Source: Bacillus luti
Lineage (GTDB): Bacteria; Bacillota; Bacilli; Bacillales; Bacillaceae_G
Length of the DNA: 64,000 nucleotides
NCBI RefSeq assembly: GCF_001884105.1
Contig: NZ_MACI01000003.1
Span: 84,955-148,954 of the forward strand
Reading direction: 5' to 3'
Below the pieces are notes generated by a model, which was not told where the DNA came from, did not search any database, and worked only from the letters and a program-made list of their open reading frames with translations. The position numbers and the translations under genes were made by a program. Shown in pieces: positions 50,946 to 60,412 of this stretch. The stretch's first letter is position 1. Each line of letters begins with the position of its first letter.

Positions 50946-51989
50946 ATGAGTGAAAAGGGCTATCATATAGCTGTAGTTGGGGCTACAGGAGCAGTAGGAC
51001 AGAAAATCATTGAGCTGTTAGAAAAAGAAAGAAAGTTTAATATAGGTGAAGTTACGTTGCTTTCGTCAAAACGCTCTGCTGGTAAGGAGATACAATTTAA
51101 AGGGCGGGAGATAGTCATAAAAGAAGCAAAAACAGATAGCTTTATAGGTGTAGATATTGCTTTTTTTAGTGCTGGGGGAGAGGTATCTAGACAATTTGTT
51201 AATCACGCAGTCTCTAGTGGTGCAATCGTAATTGATAACACGAGTGAGTACCGAATGGCTCACGATGTACCACTCGTTGTTCCAGAAGTAAATGCGCACA
51301 CTTTAAAGGAGCATAAAGGTATTATAGCGGTGCCAAATTGTTCAGCATTACAGATGGTAACAGCGCTCCAACCAATTCGAAAAGTATTCGGATTGGAACG
51401 AATTATCGTTTCCACATACCAAGCTGTATCAGGTTCTGGCATTCATGCGATTCATGAATTAAAAGAACAGGCTAAGTCTATGCTTGCAGGTGAGGAGATG
51501 AAGAGTACCATATTACCAGCGAAAAAAGATAAAAAACATTACCCAATTGCGTTTAATGTACTGCCTCAAGTAGATATATTCACAGATAATGATTTCACCT
51601 TTGAAGAAGTAAAGATGATTCAAGAGACGAAGAAAATTTTAGAAGACTCCAACCTAAAAATGGCAGCTACTTGTGTCCGGGTTCCAGTTGTATCAGGACA
51701 TTCAGAATCGGTTTATATTGAACTTGAAAAAGAAGCAACTGTAGCGGAAATTAAAGAAGTATTGCGAAATGCACCAGGTGTTATTTTACAAGATAACCCT
51801 AGTGAACAGTTGTATCCAATGCCATTATATGCAGAAGGGAAAATAGAGACATTTGTCGGGAGAATACGTAAAGATCTTGATACGCCAAACGGATTCCATC
51901 TTTGGATTGTTTCAGATAATTTATTAAAAGGGGCAGCTTGGAATTCGGTTCAAATCGCAGAAGCGTTGGTGGAAGTAGGGATAATTTAG
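50946..51989 (+). CDS. asd: Aspartate-semialdehyde dehydrogenase
   Basis: 347 residues. Rossmann motif A-V-V-G-A-T-G-A-V-G, the substrate region K-R-S-A-G-K, the catalytic cysteine in V-P-N-C-S-A-L-Q near residue 132, and the T-Y-Q-A-V-S-G-S-G stretch. It reduces aspartyl phosphate to the semialdehyde for lysine, threonine and methionine. The gene is not near dapA or other pathway genes, and it has its own LysR partner, so it is probably an accessory copy. ATG after GGAGGAG. Confidence 0.92.
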   Translation: MSEKGYHIAVVGATGAVGQKIIELLEKERKFNIGEVTLLSSKRSAGKEIQFKGREIVIKEAKTDSFIGVDIAFFSAGGEVSRQFVNHAVSSGAIVIDNTSEYRMAHDVPLVVPEVNAHTLKEHKGIIAVPNCSALQMVTALQPIRKVFGLERIIVSTYQAVSGSGIHAIHELKEQAKSMLAGEEMKSTILPAKKDKKHYPIAFNVLPQVDIFTDNDFTFEEVKMIQETKKILEDSNLKMAATCVRVPVVSGHSESVYIELEKEATVAEIKEVLRNAPGVILQDNPSEQLYPMPLYAEGKIETFVGRIRKDLDTPNGFHLWIVSDNLLKGAAWNSVQIAEALVEVGII

Positions 51990-52000
51990 GGAAGATTAAT

Positions 52001-52037
52001 AAACCGGGACATTATTAATGATTTCCCGGTTTTTATT
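52001..52037. terminator. Terminator of asd
   Basis: AAACCGGGA and TCCCGGTTT arms and a T-run. Confidence 0.85.
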
Positions 52038-52067
52038 TAATAAAGGTTTTCTTTATTTTGATTAACT

Positions 52068-52499
52068 TTAATTTAAATTAATTTTTATGGAATTTTTATA
52101 AATATCCACTTTATCCGCAGTAAAACTTAAAGATTTGGGCTCTTCATTAATTGTAAGATCAATAGTAATTGATAATGGCATTTCGACCTTTCTCACTATA
52201 TCTTCTATAGCAATATACTCATCTTCTGTTTCGTTATAATAAACAACAAAACTAATTAACGCTTCATCATTTTCAATACTAATTTCACACATCATAGGGA
52301 ATTTCTCGCCATGGTTTTAGCGTAATTCGCCTAGTATTATAGAACCGTTTAACTCTTCAGTAAAATTAGTAGTTGTCGTTGGTTTCACCCATGTTTCATC
52401 ACGCTCTTCGTTTTCTTCTTCATCTAGTGCCCATTCCCATATCGGGTTTTGTTTCAGGTCCTCAATCGTTAGTTTATCAATTGGTTTGCTATTACTCAT
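52068..52499 (-). pseudogene. Small acidic protein gene split by a nonsense codon
   Basis: Two frames that look separate, 52317-52499 and 52068-52295, share the same phase. Between them are only TAA and N-H-G-E-K-F-P. If the stop TAA were CAA (Gln), one protein of 143 residues would be read, from ATG 52499 (SD AAAAGGAG) to the normal stop at 52068. The 52068 part has no good SD of its own (weak GGCGAG only). The upper part is W/E-rich (N-P-I-W-E-W-A-L-D-E-E-E-N-E-E). No family is recognised. Confidence 0.75.
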
Positions 52500-52522
52500 A
52501 AATATGTTCTCCTTTTGTTCAT

Positions 52523-53425
52523 TTAGTGTTGTAAAGAATGCACGGTTATTTTTAGTTGCTCAATAAATGCTCGAGTTGCAGCACACATATATTTATCTTT
52601 CCTGTAAATAAGTCCGATATCTATCGTTGGAGTAGGATCTTTTATTTTAAGAGCTTGAATGTTTGTTTTTTGCAAAAAGTCTATATATGGTTTTGGTAAC
52701 ACTGTAATTCCCATACCTTTTGAGACCATTTGAATTAAAGATTCCATTGTACTAATTTCTAGAATTGGTTTTGGTGTAAAGTCAAACTGTTGACAATGAG
52801 ATGTAATGAGTTCAGTTAAAAAGAAATTTTTGGGTAACAGAATTAAAGGATAGTCCTGTAATTCTACAATAGATATATGGCTACGTTCAGTTAATGTATG
52901 ACCGGTTGGGACAACTAATGTAAGTTCACTTTTATATAGTGGGATAGAAACAATTTCTTTATTTTGCACTGGTAAAAATGTAATACCAATATCTAATTCG
53001 TTTTGTAACAATTTTTCTCGAATATCTCCAGTACGAAGCCCTAACACAGAAAGCTCGATATTTGGGTATAGTTTGTTAAAATTTAATATGGCTGGTGGCA
53101 GTAAATAATTTACGACAGTTAATAAAGAGCCGATTGTTAAGGAGCCATGTTGTAATCCATTTAAATCTTGAATAGCAGAACGAGCTTGTTCAATTTCACG
53201 AAAAATCGTTTTAGTATGTAATAACAAAATTTTACCTGCTTCAGTTAAAGATATTTTTTTGCCAATTCTATCAAAAAGTGGCATACCCAATTCGTGTTCT
53301 AATGCACGTATTTGTTGACTGAGTGAAGGTTGTGAAATGTTTAATTTCTCAGCTGCTTTTGTAAAATGCAACTCTTTTGAAACAGCTAAAAAGTAATTTA
53401 GTTGTCGTAATTCGATTGGAATCAC
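52523..53425 (-). CDS. LysR-type regulator with own operator
   Basis: 300 residues. HTH residues 1-60 (L-R-Q-L-N-Y-F-L-A-V-S-K-E-L-H-F-T-K-A-A, then I-S-Q-P-S-L-S-Q-Q-I). The effector domain starts L-T-I-G-S-L-L-T-V. The start is GTG 53425 or possibly a few codons later; AGGTG overlaps it. A perfect 23-bp palindrome lies 10 bp upstream. It is divergent from the MOSC gene. Confidence 0.88.
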   Translation of the reverse strand: MIPIELRQLNYFLAVSKELHFTKAAEKLNISQPSLSQQIRALEHELGMPLFDRIGKKISLTEAGKILLLHTKTIFREIEQARSAIQDLNGLQHGSLTIGSLLTVVNYLLPPAILNFNKLYPNIELSVLGLRTGDIREKLLQNELDIGITFLPVQNKEIVSIPLYKSELTLVVPTGHTLTERSHISIVELQDYPLILLPKNFFLTELITSHCQQFDFTPKPILEISTMESLIQMVSKGMGITVLPKPYIDFLQKTNIQALKIKDPTPTIDIGLIYRKDKYMCAATRAFIEQLKITVHSLQH

Positions 53426-53434
53426 CTCAAGTTT

Positions 53435-53457
53435 AATGATAGGTTATACCTATCATT
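53435..53457. promoter_or_regulatory. Perfect palindromic operator, probable LysR autoregulatory site
   Basis: Arms AATGATAGGT and ACCTATCATT around TAT; the inner part follows the T-N11-A rule of LysR boxes. It sits 10 bp before the LysR start codon, so binding would affect its own transcription. Confidence 0.75.
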
Positions 53458-53695
53458 ATTATATAAATAATCGAATTGAACAATGGTTTTGTAGAGTTTA
53501 TAATCACCTTATTAGAAATAAATTGAAGAGTGTTGGAAGTAAGGCTAGATAAGTATAAGTATCGTAGCAGAGATATTTGATTAAGTATTACTTTTTTCCC
53601 ACCTCTTGTCATTTAAAATTTAAAAATAGGCAAAGAGTTTGAAAGAATAGATTAACCTTTTGAAAATTGTACGATAAGTAAGAGGAGCGATTACG

Positions 53696-54385
53696 ATGAA
53701 TAAAGTGTATGAGGTACTATCATTAAATATAGGGTTGCCCAAGGAAGTTATGTATGGAGGAAAGTTAATTCAAACAGGTATTAATAAAGTGGAAACAAAG
53801 GAACCTATATATTTATCGTTTCTAAAATTTAAAGGAGATGGTCAGGCGGATTTGGTTCATCATGGCGGAGTAGATAAAGCGGTTTGTGTTTATTCGGGAG
53901 ATCATTATGGATATTGGGAAAAAGAATTGAATCAAGATCTTGTATATGGGGCCTTCGGAGAAAATATAACGGTGAGTGGTTTGCGGGAAGAAGATGTTTG
54001 TATTGGTGATACTTTTAAACTTGGAGAAGCAATTGTACAAGTAACGCAGCCAAGACAACCTTGTTTTAAATTAGCGAAGAAATACAATGTTCCAAAATTG
54101 CCATTATATTTTCAAGAAACAGGATATACAGGTTTTTATTTTCGAGTATTAAAAGAAGGATGGGTATCACATGTCGATACGTTAAAATGGCTAGATTCTG
54201 ACCCGAAAGGTGTTACAGTAGCGTTTGCTAATCGCATTATGCATAAGGAGAAACAAAATGTTGAAGGCTTAAATAGGATTTTGGAAGTAAAAGCACTTTC
54301 TACTAGTTGGCGAAAAACATTTGAAAAACGAATGAGGGGAGAAGAAATTAGTACGAAAGAGAGAATTGAAGGGAAAAAAGAATAA
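53696..54385 (+). CDS. MOSC-domain protein (YiiM-like)
   Basis: 229 residues. Contains G-D-G-Q-A-D-L-V-H-H-G-G-V-D-K-A-V, then F-G-E-N-I-T-V-S-G-L, G-D-T-F, and the catalytic-site P-R-Q-P-C-F-K-L with the conserved Cys. MOSC proteins of the YiiM kind act in detoxification of N-hydroxylated bases with a molybdenum cofactor. ATG after AAGAGGAG. A LysR gene is divergent. Confidence 0.88.
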   Translation: MNKVYEVLSLNIGLPKEVMYGGKLIQTGINKVETKEPIYLSFLKFKGDGQADLVHHGGVDKAVCVYSGDHYGYWEKELNQDLVYGAFGENITVSGLREEDVCIGDTFKLGEAIVQVTQPRQPCFKLAKKYNVPKLPLYFQETGYTGFYFRVLKEGWVSHVDTLKWLDSDPKGVTVAFANRIMHKEKQNVEGLNRILEVKALSTSWRKTFEKRMRGEEISTKERIEGKKE

Positions 54386-54401
54386 ATAAATTTTATTATA
54401 A

Positions 54402-54448
54402 GTAGTGCATTTCTATTAGTAAAAGTTAACTAGAAAGCACTATTTTTA
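54402..54448 (+). terminator. Terminator
   Basis: TAGTGC-ATTTCTA and TAGAAA-GCACTA arms then TTTTT. Confidence 0.75.
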
Positions 54449-54642
54449 TGTAATTAACTTATTAATATTCAAAAATTTTAATATTGGATTATTCGACTTA
54501 TTTTCGAATAATCGAAACATAAAATTTATTAGACTATTTTTTTATATTTTATGATACTATATTGATTTGTAAGGTCTATTGTTTTATGAGTAGGTCATAC
54601 AAGTATATCTAAATTAATGGAATTGACGTATGGAGGTACAAC

Positions 54643-55527
54643 ATGGGGAATGTTGAAAAGATTGCAAATCTTCTAATAGAAGAACCGGAAAGAGAGCAGT
54701 TATTTCCTTTATTTGAAGAAGTGTTTGGTATTACAAGTCAAACATTGAATGATTTTTCGGAGAAAGGATATTGGGATGATACATATAAAGCTTTGTCCTT
54801 TTTACAAGAAGATAAGGTAATTGCAAATGTTGCGGCATTTTCACTACCATTGCTAATAAATGGTGAAAGAATAAATGCAGCGGGCATCCAATCAGTAATG
54901 ACGCATCCTAATTTTCGTAGACAAGGATTAATGACGCAATTAATGAGTAGGATGATAGAAGAAATCGATAAGCAATGTAATTGTGCGTTATTGTTTACTG
55001 AAACCCCAGAATTATATAAATCATTTGGGTTTAAAGTTGTGCAGGAACATCTGATGACTATACCATACGATAAAAGTAATAATAAGGATTCTTTACTTAG
55101 AAAGTTAGACTATCATACTGAAGAGGATAGACAGTTAATACATGAGACTGTTGATAGTAGTCAAAGGCTTTCAAACATATTTTCAACATTAAACTTCCAG
55201 TCTTCGTTTTATTTGAATATGAATAACTCAAACTGGAATGAAAAACTGTATTATTCAGAAAAACTAGATGCTTTAATTGTATATGAAGTAAAAGATCAAA
55301 AGTTGAAATTATTTGGAGTGTTCGCACCTGTACTTCCAGTTTTAGATGAATTATGTGAAGGAATTAATGAGGAATTTACAGAAATTGAATTTTATTTTTC
55401 TCCAGATCAACTAGGAATTGAGGATGTACAATTTACAGAAGTACAGTTTAGTAAGTATTTAATGGTTCGAAGTAGTAAAGAGTTAGATTTTAAAGGTTAT
55501 AAATTCCCAGTATTAACGGAGTTCTAA
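54643..55527 (+). CDS. GNAT acetyltransferase, Eis-like
   Basis: 294 residues, longer than single-domain GNATs. The acetyl-CoA motif is M-T-H-P-N-F-R-R-Q-G-L-M-T-Q-L near residue 90, followed by L-Y-K-S-F-G-F. The second half (after residue 150) has a further GNAT-like or sterol-carrier-like fold, as in Eis proteins. Acceptor unknown. ATG after GGAGGTA. Confidence 0.82.
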   Translation: MGNVEKIANLLIEEPEREQLFPLFEEVFGITSQTLNDFSEKGYWDDTYKALSFLQEDKVIANVAAFSLPLLINGERINAAGIQSVMTHPNFRRQGLMTQLMSRMIEEIDKQCNCALLFTETPELYKSFGFKVVQEHLMTIPYDKSNNKDSLLRKLDYHTEEDRQLIHETVDSSQRLSNIFSTLNFQSSFYLNMNNSNWNEKLYYSEKLDALIVYEVKDQKLKLFGVFAPVLPVLDELCEGINEEFTEIEFYFSPDQLGIEDVQFTEVQFSKYLMVRSSKELDFKGYKFPVLTEF

Positions 55528-55644
55528 AAAGTATCTTGCTGGAGGAAGTAGATGATAAGCCTATTAAAATAGATTTTTACACATGTAGTCCATCTAGTAA
55601 TAATGAATTCGAGACTGAATTTTAAAATTTAACAAATATAGATG

Positions 55645-55681
55645 AAAAACCGCATTCTTATAACGAAGAATGCGGTTTTTA
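55645..55681 (+). terminator. Terminator
   Basis: AAAAACCGCATTCTT and AAGAATGCGGTTTTT arms. The interval 55528-55869 otherwise holds a short open stretch (55530-55625) of doubtful meaning and a long AT-rich leader. Confidence 0.85.
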
Positions 55682-55869
55682 TATTTCCGTAATAAAAAGC
55701 AAATTTATTGACCAGATAGAAATTAATACTTATCATTTAATAATGTTAAATATTAATTTACATAATATAATAGAAGTAATGAAGAAATGAAGAAATTACA
55801 ACTATATTGCTTAAATAAGGAGGGATAAAGATTATTCAGTGGTAATTTCATAGGAAAAGGAGATTATGT

Positions 55870-57624
55870 ATGAAATCATTTCGTAAGCTATTACAGTATT
55901 TAAAACCATACATGTTCTTCGCTATTATTGGACCGCTATTTATGGTACTTGAGGTTGCGATGGACTTAATTCAACCGACTATTATGCAACATATTATTGA
56001 TGTTGGGATTGCAAATCGGGATTTAAATTATGTAATAAAAATGGGGCTTCTTATGATAGGGGCAGCGGCGCTCGGTTTAGTTGGAGGACTTGGGTGTATG
56101 ATGTATTCTACAAAAGCAGCTGTTAATTTTGCAACAGACATACGAAAAGATGTTTTTGCGAAAATAGAAACTTTTTCTAGCAATAATCGTGATTCATTTG
56201 GAACAGGAAAATTATTAACGATTGTGACAAATGATATTACTTCAATTCAATCGGCGATGACGATGACATTACGTGTTCTTGTTCGTGGCCCGTTGTTATT
56301 TATAGGAAGTATAATTATCGTTTTTGTAACAGCTCGAGAGTTATTTCCTATATTACTTGTAGTCGTTCCGATTTTATTACTGGCGATTATATTCATTGCA
56401 AGTAAAGCAAGCGGAACGTTTAAAAAAGTACAAGAAGCATTAGATAAAGTGAATACAAAGTTACAAGAAAACTTATCTGGTGTCCGTGTTATAAAAGCGT
56501 ATGTAAGACAAAAATATGAAATTGGTCAGTTTGGAAATGTTAATACAAATTTAACGAAGATAAATATTCGAGCTGTGCAGCTTATTTCCATAATGATGCC
56601 AATCATTATGCTAGTTGTAAGTGGTGGGATTGTTGCGACATTATGGATTGGTGGAGAAAAAGTATTTAATGGAACTCTTCAAGTGGGAGCGATTTTGGCA
56701 TTTATTAACTACTTGAATATTATTTTAATGTCACTTATGTCTATTAGTATGGTATTTATTCAAATTGCTCGAGCTTTTCCATCTGCAGACCGTGTACAGC
56801 AAGTTTTAAATACGGAAGTTGATATTATGAGTGATACAAAAGCATTTGTCCCTGTGGAAATCGAGGGGAATGTTGACTTTAAAAATGTTAGTTATAGTTA
56901 CACGAAAAATAATGAATATGTTTTAAAGGATATTTCATTTAGTATACGAACAGGGGAAAAAGTAGGGATTATTGGATCAACAGGTAGTGGGAAATCTACT
57001 TTAGCTAAACTATTACCACGTCTTTATGATGTTGATCATGGTGAAATATGTATAGATGGAATAAATGTTAAATCGTATGATTTACAAAAATTGCGTGCAT
57101 CAATAGGTTTTGTACCACAAAAGGCATTGTTATTTTCAGGCAGTATAGAAGGGAATTTACGTTATGGTAAAGAAGATGCCACGCGCGATGAACTGGAAAT
57201 AGCAGCTTCTTCAGCTTGTGCGACGGAGTTTATCAACAAGCTGGAAGAATCTTATCAATATAATTTAACACAAGGTGCGACAAATTTATCAGGTGGACAA
57301 AAACAACGCGTATCTATTGCAAGAGCGCTTGTAAGAAAACCATCGATTCTTATATTAGATGATTCTACATCAGCGGTTGATGCTAAGTCAGAATCCAAAA
57401 TTCAATCAGCATTAAGAACAGAATATAAAGGAACTACGACATTATTAATTGCTTCTAAAATCTCATCTATAATAGATGCTGATAAAATTCTCGTACTAGA
57501 TAATGGTGAATTAGTTGGTGATGGTACCCATGAACAACTGTTAGAACAATGTGATGTATATCAGGAAATCTATCTTTCCCAAGGTGGCAACTTAGATAAA
57601 GAAGGTGGGAAAGAACATGCGTAA
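55870..57624 (+). CDS. ABC exporter half, degenerate NBD (YfiB-like)
   Basis: 584 residues: six helices (1-310) and an NBD with Walker A G-S-T-G-S-G-K-S-T near 368, signature T-N-L-S-G-G-Q-K-Q-R, and Walker B L-I-L-D-D-S where the catalytic Glu is Asp. The switch His is replaced by Lys (I-A-S-K-I-S). This is the degenerate half of a heterodimeric exporter. The next gene overlaps by 8 bases. ATG after AAAGGAG. Substrates of this type are lipids or drugs. Confidence 0.9.
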   Translation: MKSFRKLLQYLKPYMFFAIIGPLFMVLEVAMDLIQPTIMQHIIDVGIANRDLNYVIKMGLLMIGAAALGLVGGLGCMMYSTKAAVNFATDIRKDVFAKIETFSSNNRDSFGTGKLLTIVTNDITSIQSAMTMTLRVLVRGPLLFIGSIIIVFVTARELFPILLVVVPILLLAIIFIASKASGTFKKVQEALDKVNTKLQENLSGVRVIKAYVRQKYEIGQFGNVNTNLTKINIRAVQLISIMMPIIMLVVSGGIVATLWIGGEKVFNGTLQVGAILAFINYLNIILMSLMSISMVFIQIARAFPSADRVQQVLNTEVDIMSDTKAFVPVEIEGNVDFKNVSYSYTKNNEYVLKDISFSIRTGEKVGIIGSTGSGKSTLAKLLPRLYDVDHGEICIDGINVKSYDLQKLRASIGFVPQKALLFSGSIEGNLRYGKEDATRDELEIAASSACATEFINKLEESYQYNLTQGATNLSGGQKQRVSIARALVRKPSILILDDSTSAVDAKSESKIQSALRTEYKGTTTLLIASKISSIIDADKILVLDNGELVGDGTHEQLLEQCDVYQEIYLSQGGNLDKEGGKEHA

Positions 57625-59413
57625 TTTTCAAGGACAATTTGCAAATAAAGGTGGACGTAACGCACCGAAGATGGGAAAAGCAAAAAATACTAAAGGAACT
57701 GTAATGCGAGTATGGAACTATATGGGGTATCAAAAGGCTGCGCTTATGTTCGTTATATTTCTAGTAGTTGTTACGACGCTACTTGGGTTGTTAGGTCCTT
57801 ATTTTATGGGTGTAATTATAGATCAATATATTGTACCGAAAGATTTAAGTGGTACAGCAAGAATGTGTATGCTACTTATAGCGATTTACGGTGTAACGGT
57901 GTTTTTAACATGGTTACAGACATACGTCATGATTAACGTTGCATTAAAAACCATTCAAAAAATACGCCAAGATATTTTTGAGAAAATCCAAACGCTTTCT
58001 TTACGGTTCTTTGATGTACGTTCTCAAGGCGATTTAATGAGCCGTGTGACAAATGATATCGATAATTTGAATCAAGCTTTGACACAAAGCGTTGTGCAAA
58101 TTATTTCATCAGCGTTAACTTTTATAGGTGTGACGATTGCGATGTTTGCATTAGATTGGATCTTAGCAATTGTAACTTTAATTACAGTACCTATTATGTT
58201 TATTGTTACAAAAAAACTAGTTGCCTATAGTGGTAAAAATTTTGCGAAGCGTCAAAAAGATTTAGGGGAATTAAATGGGTTTATTGAGGAAGCTATAACT
58301 GGTGCGGATGTTACAACGTTATATGGGAAAGAAAAAGAAACCATACAAAATTTCAATAAAATTAATGAACAGCTAAGAATTTCAGCTACGAAGGCGGATA
58401 CCTTTTCAGCCTTTATTTTTCCGAGTATGAACTTTATTAATAATTTAGGAATGGGGCTTGTAATTGGAACTGGGTCAGTTATGGTTTTAAACGGAATGAC
58501 AACAGTAGGTGTCATTGCGGCTTTTATTAATTATTCGCGTCAATTCTCAAGACCATTAAGTCAATTTGCAACTTTAATGAATACAATTCAAGCGGCAGTT
58601 GCCGGTGGAGAACGTGTTTTTGAAATTATGGATGAAGTACCAGAAATTCAAAATAAAAAAGATGCATGCGTTGTACAAAATTTACAGGGGCATGTCGCAC
58701 TTGAGAATGTTTCATTTGGCTACGCGGAAAATAAAATGATTTTAAAAGAAGTGAGCCTTAAAGCACAACCAGGAGAGACAATTGCTTTAGTTGGTCCGAC
58801 TGGATCGGGAAAAACAACAATCATTAATTTGTTAACTCGTTTTTATGATATACAGCAAGGTCAAATTCAAATTGATGGAAAAGATATAAAGGATTATGAC
58901 ATTAATTCTTTACGAAGTAAAATAGGAGTAGTTTTACAGGATACGTATTTATTTGCTGGATCGATTATGGATAATATCCGTTATGGCCGATTAAATGCTA
59001 GTGATGAAGAAGTAATCAATGCAGCGAAAGCAGCATCAGCACATTCGTTTATTAAACATTTACCGAATCAATATGAAACAGAAATTGCCTCAGAAGGATC
59101 GAATTTAAGTCAAGGACAAAAACAACTTCTTGCGATTGCACGTGCAATTTTAGCGGATGCAGATATTTTAATTCTTGATGAAGCGACCTCAAATATTGAT
59201 ACGAGAACAGAATTACAAATTCAAGCGGGGTTAAACAATTTAATGAGTGGTCGAACAAGTTTTGTAATCGCTCATCGACTCAAAACAATTGAAAAGGCAG
59301 ATCAAATCCTTGTAATAAAAGATGGAAGTATTTTAGAGCGAGGAGATCATGAATCTCTTATGGAGGATCGAGGGTTTTATTTCGATTTATATACAAGTCA
59401 GTTTAAAATTTAA
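57617..59413 (+). CDS. ABC exporter half, canonical NBD (YfiC-like)
   Basis: 598 residues: six helices, then an NBD with Walker A G-P-T-G-S-G-K-T-T near 393, Q-loop, Walker B L-I-L-D-E-A-T-S and switch H in I-A-H-R-L-K, all catalytic. The signature is L-S-Q-G-Q, a variant of LSGGQ that belongs to the degenerate ATP site formed with the partner. Together the two form one consensus and one degenerate site. ATG 57617 lies inside the upstream gene; the frame is open to 57605. Confidence 0.92.
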   Translation: MRNFQGQFANKGGRNAPKMGKAKNTKGTVMRVWNYMGYQKAALMFVIFLVVVTTLLGLLGPYFMGVIIDQYIVPKDLSGTARMCMLLIAIYGVTVFLTWLQTYVMINVALKTIQKIRQDIFEKIQTLSLRFFDVRSQGDLMSRVTNDIDNLNQALTQSVVQIISSALTFIGVTIAMFALDWILAIVTLITVPIMFIVTKKLVAYSGKNFAKRQKDLGELNGFIEEAITGADVTTLYGKEKETIQNFNKINEQLRISATKADTFSAFIFPSMNFINNLGMGLVIGTGSVMVLNGMTTVGVIAAFINYSRQFSRPLSQFATLMNTIQAAVAGGERVFEIMDEVPEIQNKKDACVVQNLQGHVALENVSFGYAENKMILKEVSLKAQPGETIALVGPTGSGKTTIINLLTRFYDIQQGQIQIDGKDIKDYDINSLRSKIGVVLQDTYLFAGSIMDNIRYGRLNASDEEVINAAKAASAHSFIKHLPNQYETEIASEGSNLSQGQKQLLAIARAILADADILILDEATSNIDTRTELQIQAGLNNLMSGRTSFVIAHRLKTIEKADQILVIKDGSILERGDHESLMEDRGFYFDLYTSQFKI

Positions 59414-59429
59414 TAAAAAACTCATATGG

Positions 59430-59468
59430 TGCGGTTTCTCTGGAAAGGAGAAATCGCATTTTTAATAT
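59430..59468 (+). terminator. Terminator of the ABC operon
   Basis: TGCG-G-TTTCTC and GAGAAA-T-CGCA arms, then a T-rich run. Confidence 0.75.
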
Positions 59469-59972
59469 TTTTGCACATCCATTATATGTAAAGCAACTTA
59501 GTTCAAATGAATGAATTAAAATGGAAGTTTTTAAGTTACGAAGAGGAATTAACAACGAAAGAATTGGATGTAAATAATGAGTCGGATTTAAGGAAGTAGT
59601 ATTTTGTTTGTGTTATCAAATCATTATTTGACAGGGTACATAGACAAAGAAGAGCCTGATATGGCTCTCAGGCTCTTCCCTCAATAGCAAAGAGTAAGTC
59701 TTTTGATTACCCTTCTGTTACATAATACATAAAATATATGTGGATGTATAGAACAGGAAATTCCAATATAATTATTTGAATATAATGTTTAAAAATAAAA
59801 TTAGTAAAATAAAATATGGAATTAAATTGTAAATGTTGATTTAACGCATGATGCGGATGGGTTTTTATTAAATGAAAGTCAATAAAGTAATATTGAGATA
59901 ATAAAATATGAAATATTGCATATTTTATTACAGAACGCGAAGAAATGAATTGAAAAGGATGTATTCTATTAT
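59469..59972. other. Intergenic stretch without a supportable gene
   Basis: Very AT-rich. A hairpin AGAGCCTGA/TCAGGCTCT at 59651-59676 may be a terminator. A 30-codon frame at 59507 has no RBS. Another AT-rich hairpin (AATAAAATATG/CATATTTTATT) lies near 59900. Confidence 0.5.
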
Positions 59973-60032
59973 TTAAGGAGAAATAATGAGTGGGGGAGGA
60001 ATAAAACTTTCACTCATTAACGTTTCATTTTT
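59973..60032 (+). repeat. Decayed bcr1-like 3' half
   Basis: AATAATGAGTGGGGG, then CACTCATTAA and GTTTCATTTT match the end of bcr1 (AATAATCAGTGGGGG, CACTGATTAA, GTTTCACTTT) in order and spacing. The hairpin arms now read TGAGTG/CACTCA, keeping the pair. The 5' half of bcr1 is not readable here. Confidence 0.55.
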
Positions 60033-60104
60033 AAAATTGCAACGATAATTAGAAAATAGATATCCATTTCTATACATGTTACGTAAATAGAAACGAAATA
60101 GAAA

Positions 60105-60347
60105 TTAAGTCATAAATGGAAGTAATAATTTACGTGGTATTGTAACAATTTCAAGAGCTATTTTGGTTGAATAAAGAAGAATATGCGTTAACTCTAAAGC
60201 GTGTGTTAATAGTAATATGAAGCTGGTCAGAATTACAAAACTTCCCCAAAAGAAACTTATTGAAGTGTTACGGAAATCTTTTATTAAAGAAAAGAAAGAA
60301 AAAAATGTTATAACAATGAGAATGAAAAATTTATACTTATCAGCCAT
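60105..60347 (-). CDS. Small membrane protein, unknown function
   Basis: 80 residues with two hydrophobic helices (about 8-25 and 32-50), a short basic middle and a C-terminal I-P-R-K-L-L-L-P. No family recognised. ATG 60347 lies 7 bases after AGGAGGA, an optimal site, which is why it is accepted despite being short and AT-rich. Confidence 0.65.
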   Translation of the reverse strand: MADKYKFFILIVITFFSFFSLIKDFRNTSISFFWGSFVILTSFILLLTHALELTHILLYSTKIALEIVTIPRKLLLPFMT

Positions 60348-60412
60348 TATAATCCTCCTAAAGAGCAGTACCTTATATTATATCTTATTTTTGTATTATA
60401 ATAAAGGAATTT

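Noticed and set aside
55530-55625. Frame S-I-L-L-E-E-V-D-D-K-P-I-K-I-D-F-Y-T-C after the Eis-like gene
   Set aside because: It might be a fragment of some protein's C-terminus, but no family could be named and there is no start.
59507-59599. 30-codon frame starting M-N-E-L-K-W-K-F
   Set aside because: No ribosome binding site and no terminator of its own; plausible by chance in AT-rich DNA.
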